A DNA stretch of 10,612 nt from an uncultured Prevotella sp. (GTDB lineage Bacteria; Bacteroidota; Bacteroidia; Bacteroidales; Bacteroidaceae), in the NCBI GenBank assembly GCA_937916075.1, contig CALGHW010000381.1, positions 1-10,612 on the forward strand, written 5' to 3'. Under the pieces are notes generated by a model. That model had not been told where the DNA came from. It saw only the letters and a program-made list of their open reading frames with translations, and ran no database searches. Of this stretch, positions 1-7,083 are shown one piece after another (within the stretch, counting starts at the first letter, position 1; the number at the start of each line of letters is the position of its first letter). The translations under genes and the position numbers were made by a program.

Positions 1-1400
1 CTTACGGATTCCCGCTCGACTTGACCGAGCTGATTTGCCGTGAAAACGGATATACCGTCAACGAGAAGCAGTTTGACGAGGAGATGCAGAAGCAGAAGGC
101 CCGTGCCCGCAATGCCGCCCAGGTGGAGAATTCTGACTGGGTCGTGCTGCGTGAGGGTGAGCAGGAGTTTGTAGGCTACGACTACAGTGAGTATGAGTGC
201 CACATCCTGCGCTACCGCAAGGTTACCCAGAAGAAGAACACCTTCTACGAGCTGGTGCTCGACCACACGCCTTTCTATGGCGAGATGGGTGGCCAGGTGG
301 GTGACACCGGTGTGCTCGTTTGCGAGGACGAGACAGTCAATGTCATCGACACCAAGCGAGAGAACAACCAGAGCATCCATATCGTGAAGAATTTGCCCAA
401 GAATGTGGAGGCCGACTTCATGGCTTGTGTGGATACCGACAAGCGTGCCGGCAGTGCCGCCAACCATACGGCAACCCACTTGCTCGACTATGCCTTGAAG
501 CAGGTGCTGGGTGACCACGTGGAGCAGAAGGGATCGTATGTCAGTGCAGATACCCTGCGTTTCGACTTCTCCCACTTCCAGAAGGTGACCGATGAGGAGC
601 TGCGCCAGGTGGAGCGCATGGTCAACGAGATGATTCGTCAGGACCTGCCGCTCGACGAGCACCGCGACACGCCGATGGAGGAGGCTAAGAAGCTTGGAGC
701 CATCGCCCTCTTCGGAGAGAAGTATGGCGACAAGGTGCGTGTGGTCCGTTTCGGTCCCAGTTGCGAGTTCTGTGGCGGTATCCATGCCCAGTCTACAGGA
801 CGCATCGGTATGTTCAAGATTGTCAGCGAGAGTTCGGTGGCCGCCGGTATCCGCCGTATCGAGGCCAAGACTGGCAAGGAGTGTGAGAACCTGATGTACA
901 ACATCGAAGATGCTCTCAAGGCCATCCGCTCGCTCTTCAACAACGCCAAGGACTTGCAGGGTGTCATCAAGAAGTATATCGACGAGCACGACACCATGAA
1001 GAAGGACATCGAGCACTTCGAGGCCCAGGCTGTGGAGCGCACCAAGGACACCTTGCTGGGCAAGGCCCGCGATGTGAATGGTGTGCAGGTTATCACGGCT
1101 GTGTTGCCTATGTCGGCCGCTTCGGCTAAGGATTTGGTGTTCAAGATTCGTCAGGCTGTGCCCGACAATCTGCTTTGTGTCATCGGTACCATCGACCATG
1201 AGAAGCCCATGCTGAGCGTGATGCTGAGCGACGACCTCGTCAGTGACCGTGGACTTAATGCCGGCAAGATGGTGCGTGAGGCCGCCAAACTGATTCAGGG
1301 TGGCGGTGGCGGTCAGCCCCACTATGCCCAGGCCGGCGGAAAGAACGCTGACGGCCTGAGCGCAGCCGTCGACAAGGTCATCGAGCTGGCCCAACTGTAA
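1..1400 (+). CDS. alaS: Alanyl-tRNA synthetase, C-terminal half (partial at left edge)
   Basis: This enzyme charges tRNA-Ala with alanine and hydrolyses mischarged Ser/Gly-tRNA-Ala in the cytoplasm. The frame is open through the left edge (first whole codon at base 3, reading YGFPLDLTE, a conserved AlaRS stretch), so the TTG at 21 is an internal Leu codon and not a start. About 465 residues are present of a family length near 870; most of the N-terminal aminoacylation domain lies outside. Counting from base 21, FYGEMGGQVGD is at 85-95, the editing-domain zinc site is HTATH (H149, H153) plus CGGIH (C251, H255), and SSVAAGIRRIEA is at 271-282. A helical linker follows at about 290-350, then the C-Ala/DHHA1 domain with a GGGGGQPHYAQAGG motif at 427-440. 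CGGIH replaces the commoner CGGTH, but the metal ligands are kept. It ends with TAA at 1398-1400. Confidence 0.97.
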   Translation, partial: YGFPLDLTELICRENGYTVNEKQFDEEMQKQKARARNAAQVENSDWVVLREGEQEFVGYDYSEYECHILRYRKVTQKKNTFYELVLDHTPFYGEMGGQVGDTGVLVCEDETVNVIDTKRENNQSIHIVKNLPKNVEADFMACVDTDKRAGSAANHTATHLLDYALKQVLGDHVEQKGSYVSADTLRFDFSHFQKVTDEELRQVERMVNEMIRQDLPLDEHRDTPMEEAKKLGAIALFGEKYGDKVRVVRFGPSCEFCGGIHAQSTGRIGMFKIVSESSVAAGIRRIEAKTGKECENLMYNIEDALKAIRSLFNNAKDLQGVIKKYIDEHDTMKKDIEHFEAQAVERTKDTLLGKARDVNGVQVITAVLPMSAASAKDLVFKIRQAVPDNLLCVIGTIDHEKPMLSVMLSDDLVSDRGLNAGKMVREAAKLIQGGGGGQPHYAQAGGKNADGLSAAVDKVIELAQL

Positions 1401-1447
1401 GGTTATACGCTTCTTGCAAGCTTTGAGAAATCATTTTATGCATAGAG

Positions 1448-1480
1448 AGGGGCATCCGGGAAAACTCGGGTGCCCCTTGT
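1448..1480 (+). terminator. Probable intrinsic terminator of alaS
   Basis: An 11-bp stem pairs 1448-1458 with 1467-1477 around an 8-base loop. It includes the GC-rich core GGGGCATCCG / CGGGTGCCCC with one G-U wobble. It begins 47 bases after the alaS stop and is followed by a T-rich but interrupted tract (TTGTTGGTGTTGT). The strong stem and position support a terminator; the weak U-tract lowers certainty. Confidence 0.7.
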
Positions 1481-1535
1481 TGGTGTTGTCACATCCTGTT
1501 CATCGTTTCACAATATTTTTGTAATGTCGTTCTTG

Positions 1536-1543
1536 TATCTTTG
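1536..1543 (+). promoter_or_regulatory. Candidate -7 box for the glycosyltransferase gene
   Basis: TATCTTTG fits the Bacteroidota -7 consensus TAnnTTTG and lies 41 bases before the ATG at 1585. No TTTG is found at the usual 19-20 base spacing; the nearest, at 1518-1521, is only 14 bases upstream. The call therefore rests on the -7 box alone. Confidence 0.4.
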
Positions 1544-1584
1544 CGCTTGAAAAGTTATCAAGACTGATTAGATGTAAAGAAAAG

Positions 1585-2718
1585 ATGAAAATAATGTTTG
1601 TTGTGCAAGGTGAAGGACGCGGACACCTTACCCAAGCCCTTGCACTGAAAGAGATGCTCCAGCAGAATGGACATGAAGTGGTGGACGTGTTGGTCGGCAA
1701 AAGCTGTTACCGTGAGATACCGGCCTTCTTTAAGGAAAAAATAGGTAGCGAGGTGACATTGTTTCCCAGTCCCAACTTCTGTCCGTCAAAGGACAACCGC
1801 CGGTTCGGGCTCCTTCGCTCCATAGCTTATAATATCTTTCTTACCCCCAAGTATCTTTATAGCCTGAGTCTGATACGCAGGCATATCCAGAAGAGCGGGG
1901 CCGACATGGTTGTCAATTTCTATGAGATACTGTGCGGAATCACTTGCGCACTCTTCCGGCCCCAAGTGCCTGTGGCCTGCATTGGCCATCAATACCTTTT
2001 CCTGCATCCGTCATTTCGGATGCCGGGTCGGTATCCGATGCAGGAGAGCCTGCTGAAGTGGTTCACCCGGATGACTTGTTGGGGAGCCACCGTCCAATTG
2101 GCTCTCTCCATCAGAAGCTATCCAGCCGACGTGCAGCAGCATATCAAGGTCGTTCCACCCTTGTTGCGGAGTGAGGTGCGTACCGTCATCCGTCATCACG
2201 GTGACTATATCATGGGTTATATCCTCAATGCCGGTTTCTATCAGGATGTGCTTAGCTGGCACGAGAAGCATCCTTTTGTGAAGCTCCACTTCTTTTGGGA
2301 CAAGAAGGATGCTCCCGAGGAGATACGGGTAGACGACACCCTTACCTTCCATACCATCAGCGACACCAAGTTCCTGCGCTATTTGGCCGGTTGCAAGGCT
2401 TATGCCACGACGGCAGGGTTTGAGTCGGTCTGTGAGGCGCTCTATATGGGCAAGCCAGTCATGATGATACCAGCCCATGTGGAGGAAGTGTGTAATGCCA
2501 CGGATGCCGAGCGGGAGCTGGCTGGCATCCGGAGCGACGGCTTCGACATGGACCGTCTGCAGTGTTTTTCCCACGAGTATGAGGAGGACGTGGAGTTCCG
2601 CATGTGGGAGAATCAGGCTGACAACCGGATTGTGGCCGCTCTTGAGGCCGCCTATGACGACTATTGTTACAAGCGTGACAGTCTTGCCGGCCATTTTCTG
2701 CTTTCGAGAAGGCTTTAA
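1585..2718 (+). CDS. GT-B fold glycosyltransferase (MurG/UGT-like, MJ1255-type)
   Basis: This 377-residue protein probably transfers a sugar from a nucleotide-sugar donor; acceptor and product are unknown. The N-terminus opens with a beta strand and the glycine-rich loop GEGRGHLTQALAL (9-21), as in MurG and the MJ1255/VC2487-like glycosyltransferases. The C-terminal half carries the donor-binding segment TTAGFESVCEALYMGKPVMM (275-294) followed by IPAHVEEV, matching the conserved region of GT28/UGT-like enzymes. There is no signal peptide and no clear membrane span, so it probably acts in the cytoplasm or at the inner membrane face. The ATG at 1585 is chosen because it starts directly at the first strand, MKIMFVVQG. 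It stands alone between the alaS terminator and a long gene-free region, so its neighbours do not reveal its pathway. The fold assignment is fairly secure; the substrate is not predictable. Confidence 0.8.
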   Translation: MKIMFVVQGEGRGHLTQALALKEMLQQNGHEVVDVLVGKSCYREIPAFFKEKIGSEVTLFPSPNFCPSKDNRRFGLLRSIAYNIFLTPKYLYSLSLIRRHIQKSGADMVVNFYEILCGITCALFRPQVPVACIGHQYLFLHPSFRMPGRYPMQESLLKWFTRMTCWGATVQLALSIRSYPADVQQHIKVVPPLLRSEVRTVIRHHGDYIMGYILNAGFYQDVLSWHEKHPFVKLHFFWDKKDAPEEIRVDDTLTFHTISDTKFLRYLAGCKAYATTAGFESVCEALYMGKPVMMIPAHVEEVCNATDAERELAGIRSDGFDMDRLQCFSHEYEEDVEFRMWENQADNRIVAALEAAYDDYCYKRDSLAGHFLLSRRL

Positions 2719-3137
2719 GGCTACCTGGTAAAGGTGTGTGGATATCGATATTTTAACTTGTACGGTTGAAAATTAAAAATCGTAATATAAAGATATTTCA
2801 TAGCCCTTCAAGGCTTCTCTTGGAGCGGTTGAAACGGCTGAAATGAGAAAATTGCCTGATTACGAAGAGAAAGTTGCCAAGTTTCTCCCAGAAATCAGGC
2901 AACTTTCTCTTCGTAATCAGGTAAATTTATTTTCTTGGCTTGAATGAATGTAATAAAAAATCATGTACATACACATCGTTTCATCACATCCATGGTAGTG
3001 GGGGCTGTGTCTCACCGCATCATGACAAAGGTTGGCTGTCCGTTTGATGAATTGAAAGTATGATAACTATTTGATAAAGTTATTTATACAATTAATATTG
3101 AGTACCTACTAAATATCGGCATAAATGGCGGAGCGAA
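2719..3137. other. AT-rich gene-free region with a long hairpin
   Basis: No open frame here looks like a real gene on either strand. The stretch is visibly richer in A and T than the genes around it. It contains a 10-bp palindrome ATATCGATAT at 2742-2751, the long inverted repeat described separately (2848-2928), and a small dyad ATAACT/AGTTAT at 3063-3068 and 3078-3083. The rest, including 2930-3060, shows nothing I can interpret. Confidence 0.6.
2848..2928. repeat. Long perfect inverted repeat (24-bp arms), possible bidirectional terminator or mobile-element relic
   Basis: The arms at 2855-2878 and 2898-2921 are exact reverse complements over 24 bases. Pairing continues outward through a G-U wobble (2854/2922), two A-T pairs, one mismatch and three more A-T pairs (2848-2850 with 2926-2928). 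The 19-base spacer folds as well: TTTCT (2882-2886) pairs with AGAAA (2890-2894) around a CCC loop. The whole element is thus one nearly continuous hairpin of about 35 pairs. Both flanks read T-rich in the direction leaving the hairpin, so it could terminate transcription on either strand. It starts about 130 bases past the glycosyltransferase stop. The arms are much longer than a usual terminator stem, so a small non-autonomous element or a structured RNA are alternatives. Confidence 0.85.
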
Positions 3138-3171
3138 TTGACAGAGGTTCCAGATATAATTACTATATTTG
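3138..3171 (+). promoter_or_regulatory. Candidate promoter of the membrane-anchored unknown protein
   Basis: TATATTTG at 3164-3171 matches the Bacteroidota -7 box exactly. A TTG at 3138-3140 could serve as the -33 element, but the spacing of 23 bases is longer than the usual 19-20. Initiation would give a leader of roughly 60 bases before the ATG at 3237. Confidence 0.5.
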
Positions 3172-3236
3172 CCGTGTCGTACAGCAAAAAGACAAGTTTG
3201 TATGACGAAATGGCGTAATATAAAAAGGTGATGACA

Positions 3237-4052
3237 ATGAAAAACAAAAAAATTAAAGGCGATGTACTATGGGCTTCCATAGTAGGTTGCATGGGTATTG
3301 TGGGTATCAGCGGCTTGATGGCTGCGGGCATGAGTATGGCCGACAAAATGAGGCAACTCGTGTCGAGTTCGACGGAATCCCCGGAAGCTTGTTATGTGCA
3401 AGTGTCAGAGCCGGAAATGAAGGATGAGAAACCGTCTGGTGACATGGATGAAGAACCGTCCGACGCTATGGATGATGCTCCGATATATCCAACGATAGAC
3501 TCCACAAAGATGGCCTTTCTCGACACCACCCAGGTGGCGCGGCAACAACAAGATGAGCGCCTTTCAGCCGTCAGCCAGGAGCTTGCGGGATCCCGACTCT
3601 GCCGATATTATAACGACCGATTTTATTTCACCCTCCTTTATCCGTCTTGCTTTCAGGCAGGTCCGTTGCCGATGAACAATGACGGATGCGGCTTTCGGAT
3701 GGGGCACGGCATCGTGCTGAAGGTCGCCGGCTCTTATAATACTTCTGAAGAGACGCTTCGACAGCGGTATGTGCAAGATAAAAGAGATTTGTCACAGGTT
3801 ACCTATAGCCATAAGGGAAAACATCACTATGTCATAGCGGGCTTTTGCGACCAGGAAACTGCGAAAGTGGAAACAGGTGAAGAACATAGCACTGCGGAGA
3901 CCGTCGGCTATTGGCAGAAAACAGCCCTCGGGGAATCTTCCGGAGAAGGAATCGAGAGATGGGTCACCATCCGTCTTTATTATCCGTCGTCGTGTAGTCA
4001 GGAAGTGTATAGACTCATCCAGTGTCTTGACCGTTACAACCTGACTTATTGA
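3237..4052 (+). CDS. Membrane-anchored extracytoplasmic protein of unknown function
   Basis: I do not recognise a named function for this 271-residue protein. A lysine-rich N-terminus (MKNKKIKGD) precedes one hydrophobic segment (about 10-34), which looks like an uncleaved signal anchor. An acidic, proline-containing linker follows (about 45-95) with the repeat DEKPSGDM / DEEPSDAM. A globular domain runs from about 118 to 271, with YYNDRFYFTLLYPSCF (124-139) and NDGCGFRMGHGIVLKVAGSYN (148-168). I recall similar patterns in small secreted Bacteroidota domains, but cannot name the family. Seven cysteines lie after the anchor, which would suit disulfides in the periplasm. ATG 3237 is preferred over GTG 3228 and ATG 3231 because AAGGTG ends 6 bases before it. 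There is no lipobox. Its stop overlaps the 3' end of the convergent nhaC gene. Confidence 0.8.
   Translation: MKNKKIKGDVLWASIVGCMGIVGISGLMAAGMSMADKMRQLVSSSTESPEACYVQVSEPEMKDEKPSGDMDEEPSDAMDDAPIYPTIDSTKMAFLDTTQVARQQQDERLSAVSQELAGSRLCRYYNDRFYFTLLYPSCFQAGPLPMNNDGCGFRMGHGIVLKVAGSYNTSEETLRQRYVQDKRDLSQVTYSHKGKHHYVIAGFCDQETAKVETGEEHSTAETVGYWQKTALGESSGEGIERWVTIRLYYPSSCSQEVYRLIQCLDRYNLTY
3265..3284 (+). promoter_or_regulatory. Hairpin within the first codons of the unknown protein gene
   Basis: TACTATGG (3265-3272) and CCATAGTA (3277-3284) are perfect reverse complements separated by GCTT, forming an 8-bp stem with a tetraloop at codons 10-16. It starts 28 bases after the start codon, where mRNA structure can affect early translation. 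It may equally be chance. Confidence 0.35.
3423..3482 (+). repeat. Imperfect 24-bp tandem repeat inside the acidic linker
   Basis: Two units, 3423-3446 and 3447-3470, share the pattern GATGAnnAACCGTC...ATG and encode DEKPSGDM and DEEPSDAM. A third partial unit (GATGATGCTCCG) begins at 3471. The repeat keeps the reading frame, so changes in copy number would only lengthen or shorten the linker by 8 residues. Confidence 0.7.
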
Positions 4053-5692
4053 TGGACACGTGCCTGACGCTTGCTTCTCTTCTTGAGCACTGTCAGGGTA
4101 ACGGTGAGCAAGGCGAGTCCGCATATCCATGACAGCACGCCACTCATGACAATGCCCAATCCTTGGGTGATGCCCGCCACGATGAAGGTGAGAAACGATA
4201 CGCCCGCCACGGTCAGTGCGTAAGGCAGTTGCGACGACACATGGTGCACGTGCTTACATTCCGCTCCGGCACTGGCCATGATGGTCGTGTCGGAGATAGG
4301 GGAGATATGGTCGCCACACACCGCTCCGGCCATACAGGCAGAGATAGAGATGATACGCAGCGGCTCGGTGGCGGGGAACACGGCGATGCAGATGGGAATT
4401 AGGATGCCGAACGTACCCCACGAAGTGCCGGTGGCAAAGGCCAGGAAGGCCGCCACGACAAAGATGATGGCCGGCAGGAGCATCTGCAGTCCGGCGGCGC
4501 TGCTTGCCACCACGCCCGACACATACTCGGCCGCCCCTAAAGAGTCGGTCATGCTCTTCAGTGTCCAGGCCAGTGTCAGGATGAGAATAGCCGGTACCAT
4601 TGCCTCAAACCCCTTGATGAGGCTGCTCATCGCCTCGTCGAAAGGCAGCGTATGGCGCACCGTAAACAAGATGACGGTCAGTATCAGCGATGCCAGTGAG
4701 CCGATCACGAGGCCGATGGAAGCGTCACTTTGGGCAAAGGCGTTGATGAAGTCGTGGTAATTGGCGTGGCCGGCATCAAAAAATCCGCCAGAGTAAATCA
4801 TGCCCGTGATGCAGAATACAATCAGCATGGCAATTGGTATCACAAGGTTGGCCACCGCTTCCTTGTCTTCCTTTCTTCCGTTTTGTCCGGCTCCCACGCC
4901 GTGCTTGACGATATGCAGTTTGGTGTCGCTCACCTCGTCGAGTTTTCCCCCGCCAGTCCGTTCGTACCATTCCTTCCACCGGGCGTCATACTTGCTCATC
5001 GACCTAAAGTCGAAGTTGGCCATGACGATGCCCGTCATGAAGATGAGGGTGAAGAAGGCATAGAAGTTGAAGGGGATGGCCTGGCAGAACAGGGCCAGTC
5101 CGTTCTCGTCGCCGGAGACGAACCCCGACACGGCTGCCGCCCAACTGGAGATGGGCGAGATGATGCATACCGGAGCTGCCGTAGAGTCGATGAGATAAGC
5201 CAGCTTCTCCTTGGTCACGCCGTGGCGCACGGTGATGGGGCGCATCACAGACCCTACCGTGAGACAGTTGAAATAGTCGTCGATAAAAATGAGAATACCC
5301 AGCAGGATGGTGGCCATCTGTGCCCCTTGCTTGGTCTTTACGTGCTTGACCGCCCAGCGTCCGAAGGCCGCGGAGCCTCCCGCCTTGTTCATCAGCGACA
5401 CGATGGAGCCGAGTACCACGAGAAATACCAAGATGCCCACATTCCAGGGGTCTGACAGACAGTGAATCAAGCCATATTGCTTGGTGTCGGGACCATAGCC
5501 CACGGTGTTGTAGGTAAGGTGTGTGAGAAATCCGTCGAGGCCCGTGCCCATGGAGATGCTGTATAAGGCGGCACCCAGGATGATGCCGATAAAGAGCGAC
5601 GAGTATACTTCCTTGGTTTTCAAGGCCAGGCCGATGGCCACAATGGGGGGCAGCAATGACCACCAGGTGCCTATCATTTGATATTCCATCAT
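4046..5692 (-). CDS. NhaC-family Na+/H+ antiporter
   Basis: This polytopic inner-membrane protein (548 residues from the chosen start) probably exchanges Na+ for H+, or a related organic exchange known in the NhaC superfamily. Many hydrophobic segments span its length, separated by a hydrophilic loop at about 228-280. Family motifs are IDDYFNCLTVGSVMRP (137-152), SPISSWAAAVSG (179-190), FATGTSWGTFGI (419-430) and CGDHISPISDTTIMASAGAEC (459-479). The frame stays open upstream to an ATG at 5773, but that codon lies within the -7 promoter box (5771-5778), so it would precede the transcript. ATG 5692 (MMEYQMIGTWWSLLPP) fits family N-termini; ATG 5689 is equally possible. A 382-residue unknown gene lies 116 bases upstream on the same strand, so read-through is possible. 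The family call is secure; the transported ion is inferred. Confidence 0.92.
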   Translation of the reverse strand: MMEYQMIGTWWSLLPPIVAIGLALKTKEVYSSLFIGIILGAALYSISMGTGLDGFLTHLTYNTVGYGPDTKQYGLIHCLSDPWNVGILVFLVVLGSIVSLMNKAGGSAAFGRWAVKHVKTKQGAQMATILLGILIFIDDYFNCLTVGSVMRPITVRHGVTKEKLAYLIDSTAAPVCIISPISSWAAAVSGFVSGDENGLALFCQAIPFNFYAFFTLIFMTGIVMANFDFRSMSKYDARWKEWYERTGGGKLDEVSDTKLHIVKHGVGAGQNGRKEDKEAVANLVIPIAMLIVFCITGMIYSGGFFDAGHANYHDFINAFAQSDASIGLVIGSLASLILTVILFTVRHTLPFDEAMSSLIKGFEAMVPAILILTLAWTLKSMTDSLGAAEYVSGVVASSAAGLQMLLPAIIFVVAAFLAFATGTSWGTFGILIPICIAVFPATEPLRIISISACMAGAVCGDHISPISDTTIMASAGAECKHVHHVSSQLPYALTVAGVSFLTFIVAGITQGLGIVMSGVLSWICGLALLTVTLTVLKKRSKRQARVHQ

Positions 5693-5740
5693 GCGTATAG
5701 ATTGTGTACCAATGTTTGAATTGACGTTAAGTAGGGCGCG

Positions 5741-5759
5741 ACTCCGCTGGAAGCGGAAT
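5741..5759 (-). promoter_or_regulatory. 5'-terminal hairpin in the nhaC leader
   Basis: In the minus-strand RNA, TCCGCT pairs with AGCGGA (5743-5748 with 5752-5757) over a 3-base loop. It is extended by a G-U wobble and an A-U pair to 8 bp. With initiation expected near 5764, the stem would sit within the first ~25 bases of the message. The wobble pairs only in the minus-strand RNA, which mildly supports an RNA role, perhaps message stability. Confidence 0.45.
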
Positions 5760-5770
5760 GTAGCGAGGTG

Positions 5771-5802
5771 CAAAATTATACGTTTTTTTTGGAATAGCCA
5801 AA
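5771..5802 (-). promoter_or_regulatory. Canonical Bacteroidota promoter of nhaC
   Basis: On the minus strand TTTG (5799-5802) is followed after exactly 20 bases by TAATTTTG (5771-5778), matching the TTTG-N19/20-TAnnTTTG consensus. The -33 box starts only 6 bases beyond the stop codon of the upstream gene. The predicted transcript starts near 5764, giving a leader of about 70 bases. This placement decides the nhaC start codon. Confidence 0.75.
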
Positions 5803-5808
5803 TTAGAG

Positions 5809-6957
5809 TCAGAACACTTCCGCCACATGATTACGCTTCACGCCATCCTTGCCGCGTTTCAGAAAAAGTGTGAGGCGGACAAACTGTCCTGCGGCCAGCG
5901 TGCGTCTTGCCTCTTCCGCCATGGAGGCCGTGGAGGCAAATCCTTCCTTGGAAATAATGCCTTCGGGAGTACTCGGAATATCTGAAGTGACGGCGTACTT
6001 GATGTATTGTTCCTGTGTGTTGACATAGAGTATGCGGGCCGTGTAAGTGCCAAAGGTCTCGCACCCCTTGTATTTGTCCACTTTGCCGACAATGGCTGCC
6101 GACTTGAAATGGTCGCCTTGTGCAATGACGGGACAGAAAAGGACAAAATCACCGTTTCTGACTGTGAGATTGACGGCCGACCGGGCAAGCGTGGATGCCG
6201 TAGCCACAAAATGCCGCGACTGCGAGTCATAGATATGGATATGTCCATGGCTTTCGTCGATGCCGTCCACATAGCCTACACATGTGGCAAACACCTCTTG
6301 TACCGCCTTTTGTGACGGCACAATGTCCGCGGCTCGTTCACCCCCTTGCTTCGATAGGCGTATGAGCACGTCGAACATGCGCCCCAGAGTGTCATACGGC
6401 CGGCAAGAAAACTGGTGACTGTCGGCTATCAATGCTGTTCCGTTGGCAGCTACCAGTTTCACAAACCGCTGTTTGCGTCCGTTCTTTACCTTTTCAAACA
6501 TTGCCGCGGCATACATGCTGACAATAGCGTCGCATCCATCCCGGCTTTCTTCGGGGTGATGAAGCAGGTAAGCCTGTAACGCCCTGTCCACCCGTTCCAC
6601 CAGGGCAAGATATTTCCGCCCGCCCTTTCCCGTCTGTCGCTGCCGGTCCTCGTTGCGCAGACACGAGTCATAGCCAAAGGCTTCAAGAAACTTTGGCAAT
6701 TGGAAGTCGGCATACGTCTCGCTGATTTTTGCGGCCATGCCGAGCAGGCATGAGTTGATGAGTGACGGCTCCTTCACATGTAGCTTCATGTAGGCGGTTA
6801 GCAGTGTGCGGGCCATTTTTGAGCCAATTGTCTTGTAGTTTTGCTGTAAGTAGCGGAAAATGTCCCATTTCGTCTCGTTGGGGTGCTTGGCTCCGTCGGA
6901 GATGGAAGTCAAAAGCTGGTCCCATGTGGGGACCTTAGAGGTTGAATTGGTAGTCAT
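5809..6957 (-). CDS. Conserved-looking protein of unknown function (helical N-terminus, beta-rich C-terminus)
   Basis: I cannot assign a function to this 382-residue protein. It has no signal peptide or membrane span and is probably cytoplasmic. Residues 12-160 look mostly helical, including HPNETKWDIFRYLQQNYKTI (25-44), an Arg/Lys-rich stretch RNEDRQRQTGKGGRKY (101-116), and a helix 143-158. From about 163 the pattern becomes beta-rich with three similar-looking segments: RFVKLVAANGTALIA (164-178), CVGYVDGIDESHGHIHIYDS (226-245) with NGDFVLFCPVIAQGDHFKSA (268-287), and TYTARILYVNTQEQYIKYAV (304-323) with GQFVRLTLFLKRGKDG (357-372). These resemble OB-like or other small barrel modules that might bind nucleic acid; that is inference only. 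The ATG at 6957 is the first in frame, and codon use looks like the neighbours. It lies upstream of nhaC on the same strand with no terminator between. Confidence 0.8.
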   Translation of the reverse strand: MTTNSTSKVPTWDQLLTSISDGAKHPNETKWDIFRYLQQNYKTIGSKMARTLLTAYMKLHVKEPSLINSCLLGMAAKISETYADFQLPKFLEAFGYDSCLRNEDRQRQTGKGGRKYLALVERVDRALQAYLLHHPEESRDGCDAIVSMYAAAMFEKVKNGRKQRFVKLVAANGTALIADSHQFSCRPYDTLGRMFDVLIRLSKQGGERAADIVPSQKAVQEVFATCVGYVDGIDESHGHIHIYDSQSRHFVATASTLARSAVNLTVRNGDFVLFCPVIAQGDHFKSAAIVGKVDKYKGCETFGTYTARILYVNTQEQYIKYAVTSDIPSTPEGIISKEGFASTASMAEEARRTLAAGQFVRLTLFLKRGKDGVKRNHVAEVF

Positions 6958-7075
6958 GACTTAGGCAGAAGGGTTGTTGTGTATTTGCTTATTCTTTAAT
7001 GTGCTGCAACGATAATGCAAGTGCGAGCGCAATGAAAGCTTGCTTTCAAATTGTCGAGTCGCAGCTTATCTGATA

Positions 7076-7083
7076 CAAAAATA
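7076..7083 (-). promoter_or_regulatory. Candidate -7 box for the 382-residue unknown gene
   Basis: Read on the minus strand this is TATTTTTG, fitting TAnnTTTG, about 120 bases upstream of the ATG at 6957. No TTTG lies at the proper upstream distance (only a TTG at 22 bases), so support is limited. Confidence 0.35.

Noticed and set aside
2011..2694. A 227-codon minus-strand frame opposite the glycosyltransferase
   Set aside because: It is antisense to a gene with clear GT-B motifs, its product is unrecognisable, and no promoter was seen.
2742..2751. Palindrome ATATCGATAT as a possible operator
   Set aside because: It is short, AT-rich and not next to a promoter box, so a chance occurrence is the simpler reading.
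3092..3346. An 84-codon minus-strand frame with hydrophobic residues
   Set aside because: It overlaps the start and signal anchor of the plus-strand gene; the hydrophobic run is a mirror of that region, and no promoter supports it.
4730..5455. A 241-codon plus-strand frame opposite nhaC
   Set aside because: It is antisense to conserved NhaC motifs, and its Asp/His/Gly-rich translation is typical of a shadow frame.
7033..7048. Dyad TGAAAGC-tt-GCTTTCA as a regulatory site
   Set aside because: The arms are 7 bases with a 2-base spacer and show no fixed relation to either promoter; too weak to call.
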